DNA of 41,504 nt from an uncultured Prevotellaceae bacterium (GCA_902770845.1 CACXUV010000008.1:1-41504), one strand, 5' to 3'. Positions 17,102 through 25,930 are shown, counted from the first letter of the stretch. Program-made: numbers and translations. Notes: generated by a model from the letters alone, not told the origin.

Positions 17102-18919
17102 TTACTGAAAGGAAACAGGCTCCAACCGCCCATCGACCGGCTTCACATAACCGTCATGCTCTTCACCGTAAGCGGTGGCATCGGTCTTGCACACAAAACT
17201 CATCTTGAAAGACTCGTGCTGCAACTTGTAGCCTTGCACCTCAACACTGCTGGGCAACCACGACTTCAGGTCGTCGTCCAGTCGCTTCACCAGTTCGTAG
17301 GTCATTTCCTCGCCTTTCTCCAGGATGAGGTGAGCCACCACACGCGGAGAGGTTTTCTTTTCGCTGTCGATAGCCACTGCCAAGCTCTCCTTCACGGCCT
17401 TGTCCTGACGCAGACGGTTGCTGATGTCGAAGAGATAGACAGGCTCGTTTTCTGTTGACTTCACATTTTTAGCCATACGACCGTAGATGTAGACCAGACC
17501 GTCTTCGCTGAGCTCGCAGAGGTCGCCCGTGTGAATCCAGCCATCGCTATTGTTGTCGAGCTGAAGCTTTCCATTGTCCAGATAGCCAGCCAAGTGGGTT
17601 GAGGTCTTCACCCACAACTCGCCGCGCTGTCCGTAGGGCAGCTCGTTGCCCTGCTTGTCGAAGATGCCCACCGTGAAGCCCGGGAAGGGATAGCCCACGC
17701 TGATGGCCAGCTTGTCGGAGCTCTTGTCCACCACATCCGGACGGTGATCCACCGAAATGACCGAGAACACCTCGCTCATGCCATATCCCGACACGATGCC
17801 TGTGTTCGAATGACACTGTCTTGCCAGTTTGTCCATCCAAGCCAGCGTTTCAGGTGTGCAGCCCTCGCCACCCATGATGGGCAGCACGAAGTTGCTCAAA
17901 TCCACCTGCTCGCCCTTTTCCAGTCGGCTTTCCACCTCTCTGAACAGTCCTGCCCACAGCGGACCAGGCACCAGCGTGATGTTGGGTCTCAGCTTCAGCA
18001 CGCTGGCATTGAAGGTCTGCTGATTCAGCCTGGGCTCCAGATAGATAGTCATGCCTCTGAGCAGAGGTGCCAGTACCAGCACGAAGAGTCCCGTGCACAC
18101 AAACGGCGGCAACTGGCAGAGCGACGTGTTGCCCGGGTTGAAGGGCAGTCCGCGCATGTTGAAAGCCAGTGCGCAGCGGAACATCTCGACCATGGCCTTG
18201 TCGGTCATGCAGATAAGCTTGGCTTCGCCAGCCTTGGTTGTGCCACCCGACGAGAACACCATGGCCACACGGTCTTCCTGATAGGGAGCCTCAACCTCAC
18301 CTTCATAAGCACCAAAGCGCTCTATGGCCTGGCGCATCGTCATATATTTTGCATCGCGGTTGCGCACGCTCCGAGTCTTCAGCCAGTTGGCTGCACCCAG
18401 CAACTGCTTCAGGGGCGAGCGCATCGACACCGTAACATCCATCAACACCACATACTTGAACTGTGGCTTCTTCAGCACATGCGTCAGCTGTTCCTCCATG
18501 CCATCGAACACAAAGGCCACCTTTGCCTGTGCATAATACTTCTCTAGTGCCTCCTTGCTTGCCGACATGTTGGGCATAATGGCGGTCACACCCACCGTAT
18601 CGGCTGCAAACAGCACATAGTAGGATTCGGGCGAAGCAGGGCTGAACAGCAGAATCTGATCGCCAACTCCCAGCCCCATGCCTTTCAGCACCCGGGCCCA
18701 CTTCTCAACTTCGGCCAGCATCGTGCTGCGCTTGATGTGGCGGCCAAAGTACACCAGCGCATCGTGCTGGTCGTTATCCTCTTTCATAGCCGTCGAGATC
18801 AGCTTCCACAGCGACTCATCGGGCAGTTTCTTTGCAAGTTGCTCCAACGCTCCCGGAGCATAATGTTTTTGCCAGACCTTCTCTTCCGAAGGAAAAATTT
18901 TTGTTTTTGTATTATCCAT
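17102..18919 (-). CDS. Divergent adenylate-forming acyl ligase (ANL superfamily)
   Basis: A 605-residue cytoplasmic protein of the acyl-CoA synthetase/adenylation superfamily, expected to make an acyl-AMP and pass it to CoA or another acceptor. The phosphate-binding loop reads SSGGTTKAGEAK (223-234) instead of SSGTTGxPK. The aromatic motif is GYGMSE (378-383) and the hinge-side TGD is at 464-466. After GR (480-481) the usual Asp is Ala (GRMAKNVKSTE), and the last motif around the catalytic Lys reads SFVCKTD instead of xxxGKxDR. The Lys is kept but its neighbours differ, so activity is likely but specificity uncertain. The ATG at 18919 avoids overlap with the upstream gene. It is the only cytoplasmic enzyme in the block. 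Confidence 0.8.
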   Translation of the reverse strand: MDNTKTKIFPSEEKVWQKHYAPGALEQLAKKLPDESLWKLISTAMKEDNDQHDALVYFGRHIKRSTMLAEVEKWARVLKGMGLGVGDQILLFSPASPESYYVLFAADTVGVTAIMPNMSASKEALEKYYAQAKVAFVFDGMEEQLTHVLKKPQFKYVVLMDVTVSMRSPLKQLLGAANWLKTRSVRNRDAKYMTMRQAIERFGAYEGEVEAPYQEDRVAMVFSSGGTTKAGEAKLICMTDKAMVEMFRCALAFNMRGLPFNPGNTSLCQLPPFVCTGLFVLVLAPLLRGMTIYLEPRLNQQTFNASVLKLRPNITLVPGPLWAGLFREVESRLEKGEQVDLSNFVLPIMGGEGCTPETLAWMDKLARQCHSNTGIVSGYGMSEVFSVISVDHRPDVVDKSSDKLAISVGYPFPGFTVGIFDKQGNELPYGQRGELWVKTSTHLAGYLDNGKLQLDNNSDGWIHTGDLCELSEDGLVYIYGRMAKNVKSTENEPVYLFDISNRLRQDKAVKESLAVAIDSEKKTSPRVVAHLILEKGEEMTYELVKRLDDDLKSWLPSSVEVQGYKLQHESFKMSFVCKTDATAYGEEHDGYVKPVDGRLEPVSFQ

Positions 18920-18950
18920 TCTTATATTTGTAAAATGATCTTTTTCCGGT

Positions 18951-20390
18951 TTATGGTAAATTCTTATGTGCATCGGCAGGCTCTTCAAACAATATCATAG
19001 CAATCAAGACATTGAGAGTACAGCCTTGGTGAACGCCCATAACACGTTCCATAAGTCCTCCTGTAGCGGCCTTGAACTCCACATGTTTTCCGCCTTTTAT
19101 CTGTTCATAGAAAGCCTGTGCCTGCTCAAAGGGAATGTAGTTATCCTCAGTGCCATGGCTTATGTAGACACTGGCCTTGGGAAGCCATGTTCCCACATCA
19201 CCACACTTCGTCAGAATATTGATGAAAGCCTGCGTCTTGGGATTCTCGCGGTTCAGCCGCCCGTCGGGCAGCAGCATGTCTGAGGCCAGACAGTTGCTCA
19301 CCTTGTTATTGGGCATGGCCTCGGGCCACAGATCGAACACGTCTTCATCGCCCCCACAGTCCCTGATGGCTTCATAGAGGGAGCAGTCCTTTCCTTTGAA
19401 ATTCACCTGATAGGTGTGCATCCACTCTGCGCAAAACTCTTTGGGGTCATAGCCTTCCAAGTACTCCTTGTTGAAACCATGAATGAACATGAGCAAGCGA
19501 CAAATGAGCGAGGCATTGACACTGGGGTTCTTGTCCCAAAAGTCCAGGATTCTACCCAGCAAATAAGGGCCGCTGTCGACCAACACCGAGGTAAGGTTGA
19601 TAGCCTCTTGCTGCTGCTGTGTGAGTTGTTCCTCACAATACTGTGCCGTAGCAATAGCCTGCGGCGCACCCAGCGACAGGCCCCACAGGGTGGTGTGTCC
19701 TCCATGCATGAGTTTCACGCCACGACTTTTCATCACCTGTAGCGCAGCCCACACACAGTCAATATTCTGACGTGCTTGCTGCTTGAACGCGATGCCACAC
19801 GGGATTCTGTCACCCGTCACGCCATAACCTTCCAAATCGGGTTCGATGATGGCAGAGTTGAAAAAGACACGCAGGACAGCAGGCGACAGAGAAGCAGTGG
19901 GGGCTTCCAGCAAGTGATTCATGTAATAATGAATATGGAGCGTGAGCGAATTCATCAACAACTCACTACCATTTTTCATTGCAGGAAAAGTGACACGACC
20001 TGACAGCATGATAGGTTCTCCGGCAGCCGAAACAGTCTTGTATTTAAAGCAATAGCTTTCCACCTGCCACTGGCGTAACGACAAATAGCCTGACTCCTGG
20101 TGAACCTGATGATAGTATCGGTCAAGATCATGAATCCTGTCGGCCAGCAATGCATCAAAAGTGCCTCTCAGCAACTGCTGCTGCCATGCCTCTTCTACAC
20201 CATTGTCAGTTAGCATTCCACTCCGGGAAAAAGCTTCAGTCAAATCTGCAGGCCGATAGACCTGAGAGTCAAAGACCTGAACTCCCACATCGGTGCCTGT
20301 GTAGAATTCATCCTCATCGTCACTGCAAGCCACAAGGCAAACCGTCAGGAAGGAAAAAAGCAGGCTGCGTATCAGTATAAGTTTATTCAT
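18951..20390 (-). CDS. Secreted lipoprotein serine hydrolase, tandem paralogue 4
   Basis: A 479-residue exported hydrolase with lipobox LVAC (Cys22) followed by SDDEDEF. The nucleophile elbow GLSLG puts the Ser at 239; an Asp in SHGTEDNYIP and the His in MGVHQGCTL are the triad candidates. It shares the family block RQWQVESYCFKYKTVS...GRVTFP and the FNSAIIEPD block with the three genes upstream, but is the most diverged of the four. It has a long insert between the elbow and the Asp that may form a lid. It is 19 bases after the preceding paralogue. The ATG at 20390 gives a clean lipoprotein signal; an earlier in-frame start does not. Confidence 0.82.
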   Translation of the reverse strand: MNKLILIRSLLFSFLTVCLVACSDDEDEFYTGTDVGVQVFDSQVYRPADLTEAFSRSGMLTDNGVEEAWQQQLLRGTFDALLADRIHDLDRYYHQVHQESGYLSLRQWQVESYCFKYKTVSAAGEPIMLSGRVTFPAMKNGSELLMNSLTLHIHYYMNHLLEAPTASLSPAVLRVFFNSAIIEPDLEGYGVTGDRIPCGIAFKQQARQNIDCVWAALQVMKSRGVKLMHGGHTTLWGLSLGAPQAIATAQYCEEQLTQQQQEAINLTSVLVDSGPYLLGRILDFWDKNPSVNASLICRLLMFIHGFNKEYLEGYDPKEFCAEWMHTYQVNFKGKDCSLYEAIRDCGGDEDVFDLWPEAMPNNKVSNCLASDMLLPDGRLNRENPKTQAFINILTKCGDVGTWLPKASVYISHGTEDNYIPFEQAQAFYEQIKGGKHVEFKAATGGLMERVMGVHQGCTLNVLIAMILFEEPADAHKNLP

Positions 20391-20409
20391 CTTCTTTGTT
20401 ACTAAATCA

Positions 20410-21642
20410 TTAATTCTGCTGCACACCCTCCATATCTGAAGGGTCTTCCACCATACTTATATATAGAAGTGTAAGCACAGCCGTCTGTAAATGATTGTTC
20501 AAAATCTTATCCAATACATTATGCGGCACGTTCATATCCAGCCAATGCACATTAGAGAGAATTGTCCCGTTGGGCAACATGCGCAGATGATTGTAGTATT
20601 CCTTCAACCCATCATATTTTATAAGTTCGTCGTTGGGACAGCAAGAAATATAGAAAGGCAAACGCGGATGCCATCCGTAATAATAGGACTGCTCCTTCAG
20701 ATTTTCCACAGCATTCTCATACCCACGTAAATGCGACAACATCAAAGGCCCTTCACCAATATAGGAAGCACGCAGGTTGATGAGACGCTGCAGGTCTTCG
20801 GGTGCATCATTCTCCATATATTGAGCAAAGCCGGTGGCAGCAGAAGTTCCTAACGACGTGCCCCAGTTGTTTGAATAGCAATCTTGCGAAGTAGTCACGC
20901 CATGATTGCGCATCACCTCGAGTGCAGCCAGCACGCAGTCAACCATCTGCAAGGCAGTAAGATCTCCTTGTGCATAGGAAGCTATCAAGTTTTGCATGTT
21001 CCATTCTGCTCCCTGTGCATCGGGCTCTATGACAGCCGAATTGTGCAGGGCGTGCATGGCCATCAGCGTGAGCGACTGCGAGGGCAACCACGATTCAAAG
21101 AAATAAGCCTGATGGTGATAAAGGGTCAGCATGTCGACTTCATGCGAGCGACCAAGGGTGTTGTTGGGAAACACCACGCTGCCCACCAGCACCGTATCGT
21201 TGCCAGTGACGCCCGACACGCTATTATAGGTGAACACATATCGCTCCACCTGCCACTGCCGCAGGCTGTCGGAGGGCGTTCCCAAACGTTGGGCAAACAG
21301 TTCGTCCATCACAGGCACGCGGCATTTCACTGCGAAGTTCAGCATAGGTGCCATCACCTTCGCCACTGATTCACCTGCATAGCTCATCATTGGCCAGCTT
21401 GAAATGGCCTGAGCATAGTCTTCGGCCTGATAGGAAGCACTGTCGGTCACGGCAATGAGCGTGCGAGTCGTAGCGTTGCTCACCCGAAGGGGGGCATGCG
21501 CCACCTCCGTTGAAACCTTCGGCATCATTTCCTCTGGCTGTTCGTCACTTCCATCATCGGCATTCTGGCAAGCAACCATGCCCCCGATTGTCAGCAATGC
21601 AACAAAGCATCGCACAGCTGTGTAATAGATTCTGATTTTCAA
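20410..21642 (-). CDS. Secreted lipoprotein serine hydrolase, tandem paralogue 3
   Basis: A 410-residue exported hydrolase with lipobox MVAC (Cys25) and QNADDGSDEQPEE after it. The likely triad is Ser263 (WGTSLG), Asp338 (CCPNDEL) and His384 (NNHLQTA). It carries the family signature RQWQVERYVFTYNSVS, DTVLVGSVVFPNNT and ALHNSAVIEPD, plus YIGEGPL between elbow and acid. It is more compact than paralogue 4. It lies 17 bases after the preceding paralogue, so it is co-transcribed. The substrate is not evident. Confidence 0.83.
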   Translation of the reverse strand: MKIRIYYTAVRCFVALLTIGGMVACQNADDGSDEQPEEMMPKVSTEVAHAPLRVSNATTRTLIAVTDSASYQAEDYAQAISSWPMMSYAGESVAKVMAPMLNFAVKCRVPVMDELFAQRLGTPSDSLRQWQVERYVFTYNSVSGVTGNDTVLVGSVVFPNNTLGRSHEVDMLTLYHHQAYFFESWLPSQSLTLMAMHALHNSAVIEPDAQGAEWNMQNLIASYAQGDLTALQMVDCVLAALEVMRNHGVTTSQDCYSNNWGTSLGTSAATGFAQYMENDAPEDLQRLINLRASYIGEGPLMLSHLRGYENAVENLKEQSYYYGWHPRLPFYISCCPNDELIKYDGLKEYYNHLRMLPNGTILSNVHWLDMNVPHNVLDKILNNHLQTAVLTLLYISMVEDPSDMEGVQQN

Positions 21643-21659
21643 AATGCTATATATTTTTT

Positions 21660-22967
21660 TTATTGCAATATCTCTTCCATATCTGCCGGATTTTCGGCAC
21701 AGCTCATGTAGAACAGCGTCAGTATAGCCGCAACAAAATGGTTGCCGCCAATCTGCTCCTGGTACTCAGTGTTGGCCACATTGAAGTCAATCCACTTCAC
21801 CTTCTCGTTCACCGAACCGTCGGCATTGGTTCGCAAATTCATACAATAACTCTTCAAAGCTTTGTAGGAAACAAAGTTGTCGTTAGGGCAGCACGACATC
21901 CACAAAGGCAGTTTAGGATGCCAGTTGTCATTATACTTATAGTCTCCTCCCCGCGTGACATTAGAGGATGTTTGTTCCTGGTCACCAGCATCTTCTTCTC
22001 CAAAATTCAGGTGGGCAAAACTGGTTATGCCTTCACCCGTATAGGTGGCACGCATCCTCAACGTGTTCTTGATTTCATCAGGAGCATCGTTTTCCATATA
22101 CTGCGCAAAGCCCAACGTAGAAGGCATGCCCAACGACAGTCCCCAGTTGTTGGTATAGCCGTCGGCAGCCAGTGCCACACCGTGCTGCTTCATCACATCG
22201 AGGGCGGCCATGATGCAGTGCAACATTTGCAGAGCCAGGATGTCGCCATTGATATATCCGGCAACAAGCTGCATGATGTTGCTGCTGCCACCCATCTGAT
22301 CCGGCTCGATAACAGCCGAATTGTGAAGCGCATGGAGCGTCATCAGCGATGGTGAGACCGAAGGCAGCCATGTCTCGTCGAAACAGGCCACATGGTGGTA
22401 CAAGGAGAGGGTTCCCACCTCATGTTTCACACCCGCCAAGGTGTTGTTGGGAAACGTAACGGTGCCCACCAGCACAGTATCGGCTCCAGTGAGCGACGAT
22501 ATTGTTTTGTAGGTGAAGACATAGCGTTCTATTTGCCACTGACGCTTTCCGTCTTTACCCGTGCCCACAAGGCCACTGAACAGTTCGTCCATCTGCGGCA
22601 CACGCGAGTTGACCGTCAGTCTGAACAGGGGCACCGCGACCATGGCCATCGTGGACTGGTTGTCGCCAAAGAAGTTCAGCATAGGCGAATTGGCCAGGGC
22701 CTGAGCAAACGTTTCAGGCTGATATGTGGTGCTGGACTGAACATTTAGCAGAACATTTTCGAACGACGACGGTATCTCAATATCAGTACCTGGCAACATA
22801 GCGCCACCATGTCCTTGGGGATTACCTGGAAGTGCTTCGCTATCGTCAACAGGAGTCACGACAGGAGCCAAAAGTTCTTCGTCTTCGGTATCACCTTCGC
22901 CATGGCACGCAACCAATCCCAGGGCAGCTACTGCCCATGAAAGGAGTAAAATCGATCTTTTTATCAT
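21660..22967 (-). CDS. Secreted lipoprotein serine hydrolase, tandem paralogue 2
   Basis: A 435-residue exported hydrolase with lipobox LVAC (Cys21) followed by HGEGDTEDEE. The triad candidates are Ser278 (WGLSLG), Asp363 (CCPNDNF) and His410 (GGNHFVAA). It shares RQWQIERYVFTYKTIS, DTVLVGTVTFPNNT and LHALHNSAVIEPD with its neighbours. Both it and paralogue 1 have a linker rich in Gly and Pro with GHGGA between the lipid anchor and the domain. The ATG at 22967 (MIKRS) gives a proper signal peptide; an ORF start further upstream does not. It is 51 bases after paralogue 1. Confidence 0.83.
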   Translation of the reverse strand: MIKRSILLLSWAVAALGLVACHGEGDTEDEELLAPVVTPVDDSEALPGNPQGHGGAMLPGTDIEIPSSFENVLLNVQSSTTYQPETFAQALANSPMLNFFGDNQSTMAMVAVPLFRLTVNSRVPQMDELFSGLVGTGKDGKRQWQIERYVFTYKTISSLTGADTVLVGTVTFPNNTLAGVKHEVGTLSLYHHVACFDETWLPSVSPSLMTLHALHNSAVIEPDQMGGSSNIMQLVAGYINGDILALQMLHCIMAALDVMKQHGVALAADGYTNNWGLSLGMPSTLGFAQYMENDAPDEIKNTLRMRATYTGEGITSFAHLNFGEEDAGDQEQTSSNVTRGGDYKYNDNWHPKLPLWMSCCPNDNFVSYKALKSYCMNLRTNADGSVNEKVKWIDFNVANTEYQEQIGGNHFVAAILTLFYMSCAENPADMEEILQ

Positions 22968-23018
22968 AACAAAATATGTATAGTTCGGTACAAAGTTTCT
23001 CATCATACTCTTTTATTC

Positions 23019-24305
23019 TTATTGAAGATATTTCACCATATCGGCAGGTTCCTCGGCACAGCTCATGTAGAGCAGCATCAACGTTGCCGCCACGAAGTGA
23101 TTGCCACCTGCCAGCTGTTGGAATTCGGTGTTAGCCACATTGAAAGGAATCCACTTCACGTCGGGATTCACAGTGCCGTCGGGACGAGTTGCCACCTGGC
23201 GGAAGAACTCCTTCATTTCTTCATACGACCCAAAATTTGTATTTGGGCTGTATGCCACATAAAGCGGCAACCGTGCATGCCAGCCTTCAGTGTGTTTATA
23301 AGGAGGCGAGACAAGACCACCGGGGCCGATAAGTTGTTCTATCTTGGTAATTCCTTCGCCCACGAAGGTTGAGCGCAGCTTCAGCGTATTGACCACGTCC
23401 TCAGGGGCTTCGTTCTCCATATAGTAGGTGAATCCCAGTGCAGAAGACAACCCCAGCGACGAGCCCCAGTTGTTGGAATAGCCATCGCTGGCCAACGCCA
23501 CGCCATGCTGGCGCATCACATCGAGCGCAGCCATGACGCAATGCAGCATTTGCAGCCCCAAAACATCGCCATTCAAATAATCAAAAATCTCTTTTTGGTA
23601 GTCGTCTTCAAGTCCCACCAAATCAGGTTCGATAACAGCCGAATTGTGAAGCGCATGCAGCGTCATCCAGGAAAAGGATTGCGACGGAAGGCTCTCATAA
23701 TCAAAAGCTGCCTGATGATTGTGCAACGTGAGCGTGCCCACTTCATGGCCAACATTGGGCAGCATATTGTTGGGGAAGGTCACAGCACCCAGCAATACCG
23801 TATCGGCACCTGTCGATGCCGAAACGGAATGATAGGTGAACACATGACGTTCTATCTGCCACTGCCGCTGGCCATTTTCATCCACCCCCACACGCTGGCG
23901 GAACAGTTCGTCGGTCTGGGGCAGACGCGAGTTTACGGCAAGGTTGAACAGCGGCTGCAGCATTTCCAAAAGAGGACTGTCAACGCCTCCAAAAGCAAGA
24001 AAGCTGCGCATCGTGTGCGATTCGGAAACTGCCACAGCAAAGGTCTCTGGAGTGTAGCACTTGCTTTCAACCACATCCACCAGTCGTTCTTCAAAAGACG
24101 AGGGAAGGGCTATGCCCGAAGAAGCCGGGACTGCCCCTCCATGACCATCGGCCTTGTCGGGAGAAGTGCTTTCACCCTGACTGGCAGGCGTCTGTGCTGC
24201 AGGGGGAACCATCTCGTCCTCGAACGATTCTTCGTGGCTGCTACATGCAACAAATAGCATTGCGGCAACAGCACATAATGTCGAAAAACAACAATCTCTT
24301 ACCAT
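23019..24305 (-). CDS. Secreted lipoprotein hydrolase-like protein, tandem paralogue 1
   Basis: A 428-residue exported protein and first gene of the block. The lipobox is FVAC (Cys21), followed by SSHEESFEDE and a Pro/Ser/Gly-rich linker. Ser283 (WGSSLG) and His403 (GGNHFVAA) are kept, but where paralogues 2 and 3 have the acid in CCPND, this one reads YSPNTN (Thr356). The protein may therefore be inactive, use another acid, or act as a binding protein. Other family blocks (RQWQIERHVFTYHSVS, DTVLLGAVTFPNN, LHALHNSAVIEPD) are intact. The ATG is 20 bases from a -7 box, giving a very short leader. Confidence 0.82.
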   Translation of the reverse strand: MVRDCCFSTLCAVAAMLFVACSSHEESFEDEMVPPAAQTPASQGESTSPDKADGHGGAVPASSGIALPSSFEERLVDVVESKCYTPETFAVAVSESHTMRSFLAFGGVDSPLLEMLQPLFNLAVNSRLPQTDELFRQRVGVDENGQRQWQIERHVFTYHSVSASTGADTVLLGAVTFPNNMLPNVGHEVGTLTLHNHQAAFDYESLPSQSFSWMTLHALHNSAVIEPDLVGLEDDYQKEIFDYLNGDVLGLQMLHCVMAALDVMRQHGVALASDGYSNNWGSSLGLSSALGFTYYMENEAPEDVVNTLKLRSTFVGEGITKIEQLIGPGGLVSPPYKHTEGWHARLPLYVAYSPNTNFGSYEEMKEFFRQVATRPDGTVNPDVKWIPFNVANTEFQQLAGGNHFVAATLMLLYMSCAEEPADMVKYLQ

Positions 24306-24325
24306 ATTACTATTATCATCGCCTG

Positions 24326-24353
24326 CAAAGTTACGAAAAAAAAAAAAAAAAAA
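24326..24353 (-). promoter_or_regulatory. Head promoter of the 17-kb block with 18-base homopolymer
   Basis: TAACTTTG (24333-24326, minus strand) matches the -7 consensus. Two bases upstream begins an uninterrupted run of 18 T (24353-24336) that fills the -33/-7 spacer. The nearest TTTG is at 24367-24364, giving a 30-base spacer instead of 19-21. Loss of about ten T would restore normal spacing. Confidence 0.6.
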
Positions 24354-24385
24354 GAATTTTTTGCAAAAAAAAGATTTTTTTCAAT

Positions 24386-24428
24386 AAAAAAAAAGACAGG
24401 CATGCTGACATTTGCTGCCGCATGCCTG
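24386..24428 (-). terminator. Terminator of tig
   Basis: On the minus strand CAGGCATGC pairs with GCATGCCTG across a 14-base loop, followed at once by TCT and nine T. It lies 37 bases after the tig stop and separates tig from the block downstream. Confidence 0.85.
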
Positions 24429-24464
24429 CCGGAAATGTTTCGTTACAGCTATGGTGCCGATTTC

Positions 24465-25823
24465 TTATTTTTCCTCCATGAGCTTGTTGAAGTCGTCAAG
24501 CGAAATCTCCTTGTTGTTCAGCTTGACAACATTCTTCAAGGCTTGCGTGAGCTTCACGTCGACGGCCCGATCCACGAAGCCGTCGATGTTCTCGCGCTTC
24601 TTCAGCTGCTCGTTGGCATAGTTCTCGAGCACATCGTCGGGCACGTTGCTCATGCCATACTGTGCAAACTGCATGCGCATGGCATCCTTGGCCACGTTCT
24701 TGATGTCTTCATCTTCCACCTTGATGCCGTTGGCCTCGACCAGCTGTTCCTTGATGAGGTGCCACTTCAGCTCGTCGATGCTGGCCTTGTAGTTTTTCTC
24801 AACAAAGTCTTCGCCCTTGTCCTTGTTGTTGTGCAGCATCACGCGCTTGAGCAGGGCATCGGGGAAGGTGAGCTCGCCCACCTTGTCTTCCACATACTTG
24901 CGCACGTCGAGCAGGAACTTGTAGTCGCTGTTGCCCACGAGCTGCTGCTTCATGCCCTCGGCAATCTTCTGGCGGAAGTCGGCTTCGTCCTTCACCTCGC
25001 CTGCACCATAGATGCGGTCGAACAGTTCCTGGTCGACAGCATGGGGCTCGAAGTGGCGAATCTCGGTGACCTGGAAGCTGAACTTGCCCTTCAGGTCCTT
25101 GGCCTTCTCGCGGTCAATCTTGAGCAGTGCGGCCACCTCGGCGTCGTTGTCGCCGTAAGCCTTCTTGGGGTTGAAGGTAATGATGTCGCCGGGCTTGGCT
25201 CCATCGAACTTAGCCTTCTCCTTCTCGTCCTTGATGTATGAAGGCATGATCATGCCGCCCTCGGCCTCGATGCCGCCCTCAAGGGTGTTGCCTTTGGCGT
25301 CCAGCTGGCGCAAATCGCCCTTCAGCGTGTCGTTGCCACTCCACTCCTGTGCCTCGACAAACTGTCCGGCCTGCTGTGCAAACATCTGCACCTGGTCTTC
25401 CACCAGCTTGTCGTCGACGGTGATGGTGTAGTAGTCAATCTTATCCTTGCTGGTCAGCTCGGCCTTGAACTCTGGAGCCACGGCAATGTCGAACACAAAC
25501 GTGAACGGGCCTTCGCCTGCCAGGTCCTGGGGCTGCTGCTGCTCGCTGGGCAGGGGTTCGCCCAGCATGCGAATTTTGTTTTCACGCACATAGTCATAGA
25601 GTTTCTCGCTCAGCAGACGGTTCACTTCGTCGACCTTCACGGCCGTGCCATACTGCTTCTTGACGAGACCCATGGGCACCATGCCCGGACGGAAGCCCGG
25701 CATCTGCACCTTCTTGCGATAATCCTTCAGGGTCTTCTCAACCTTCTCTTCGTAGTCGGCCTTCTCAATGACCATGGTGAGCAAGCCATTGATTTTGTCG
25801 GCACTTTCAAATTTAATGTTCAT
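24465..25823 (-). CDS. tig: Trigger factor, ribosome-associated chaperone
   Basis: A 452-residue chaperone that binds nascent chains at the ribosome exit tunnel. The ribosome-docking loop reads GFRPGMVP (43-50), the Bacteroidetes variant of GFRxGKxP. A degenerate peptidyl-prolyl isomerase-like middle domain spans about 150-240, and the long helical C-terminal arms make up the rest. Length is normal. In many Bacteroidetes tig directly precedes clpP-clpX; here a strong terminator and 17 kb of other genes lie between. The promoter -7 box is at 25880-25887. Confidence 0.95.
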   Translation of the reverse strand: MNIKFESADKINGLLTMVIEKADYEEKVEKTLKDYRKKVQMPGFRPGMVPMGLVKKQYGTAVKVDEVNRLLSEKLYDYVRENKIRMLGEPLPSEQQQPQDLAGEGPFTFVFDIAVAPEFKAELTSKDKIDYYTITVDDKLVEDQVQMFAQQAGQFVEAQEWSGNDTLKGDLRQLDAKGNTLEGGIEAEGGMIMPSYIKDEKEKAKFDGAKPGDIITFNPKKAYGDNDAEVAALLKIDREKAKDLKGKFSFQVTEIRHFEPHAVDQELFDRIYGAGEVKDEADFRQKIAEGMKQQLVGNSDYKFLLDVRKYVEDKVGELTFPDALLKRVMLHNNKDKGEDFVEKNYKASIDELKWHLIKEQLVEANGIKVEDEDIKNVAKDAMRMQFAQYGMSNVPDDVLENYANEQLKKRENIDGFVDRAVDVKLTQALKNVVKLNNKEISLDDFNKLMEEK

Positions 25824-25879
25824 TTTTGTTTATTTACGTTTTTACTATTTACTTTCCTTGCCTTTCACGTTTTGGGGTG

Positions 25880-25887
25880 CAAAATTA
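25880..25887 (-). promoter_or_regulatory. tig promoter -7 box
   Basis: TAATTTTG on the minus strand, 56 bases before the tig ATG. No clear -33 box at standard distance. Confidence 0.5.
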
Positions 25888-25930
25888 CAGAATAAAGCCG
25901 TAAATATGGCACATTTTTATTTTTTTAACA

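Noticed and set aside
24354-24385. A-rich and T-rich runs next to the 18-base tract read as a separate terminator
   Set aside because: They do not form a GC-containing stem; the tig terminator at 24386-24428 already explains termination.
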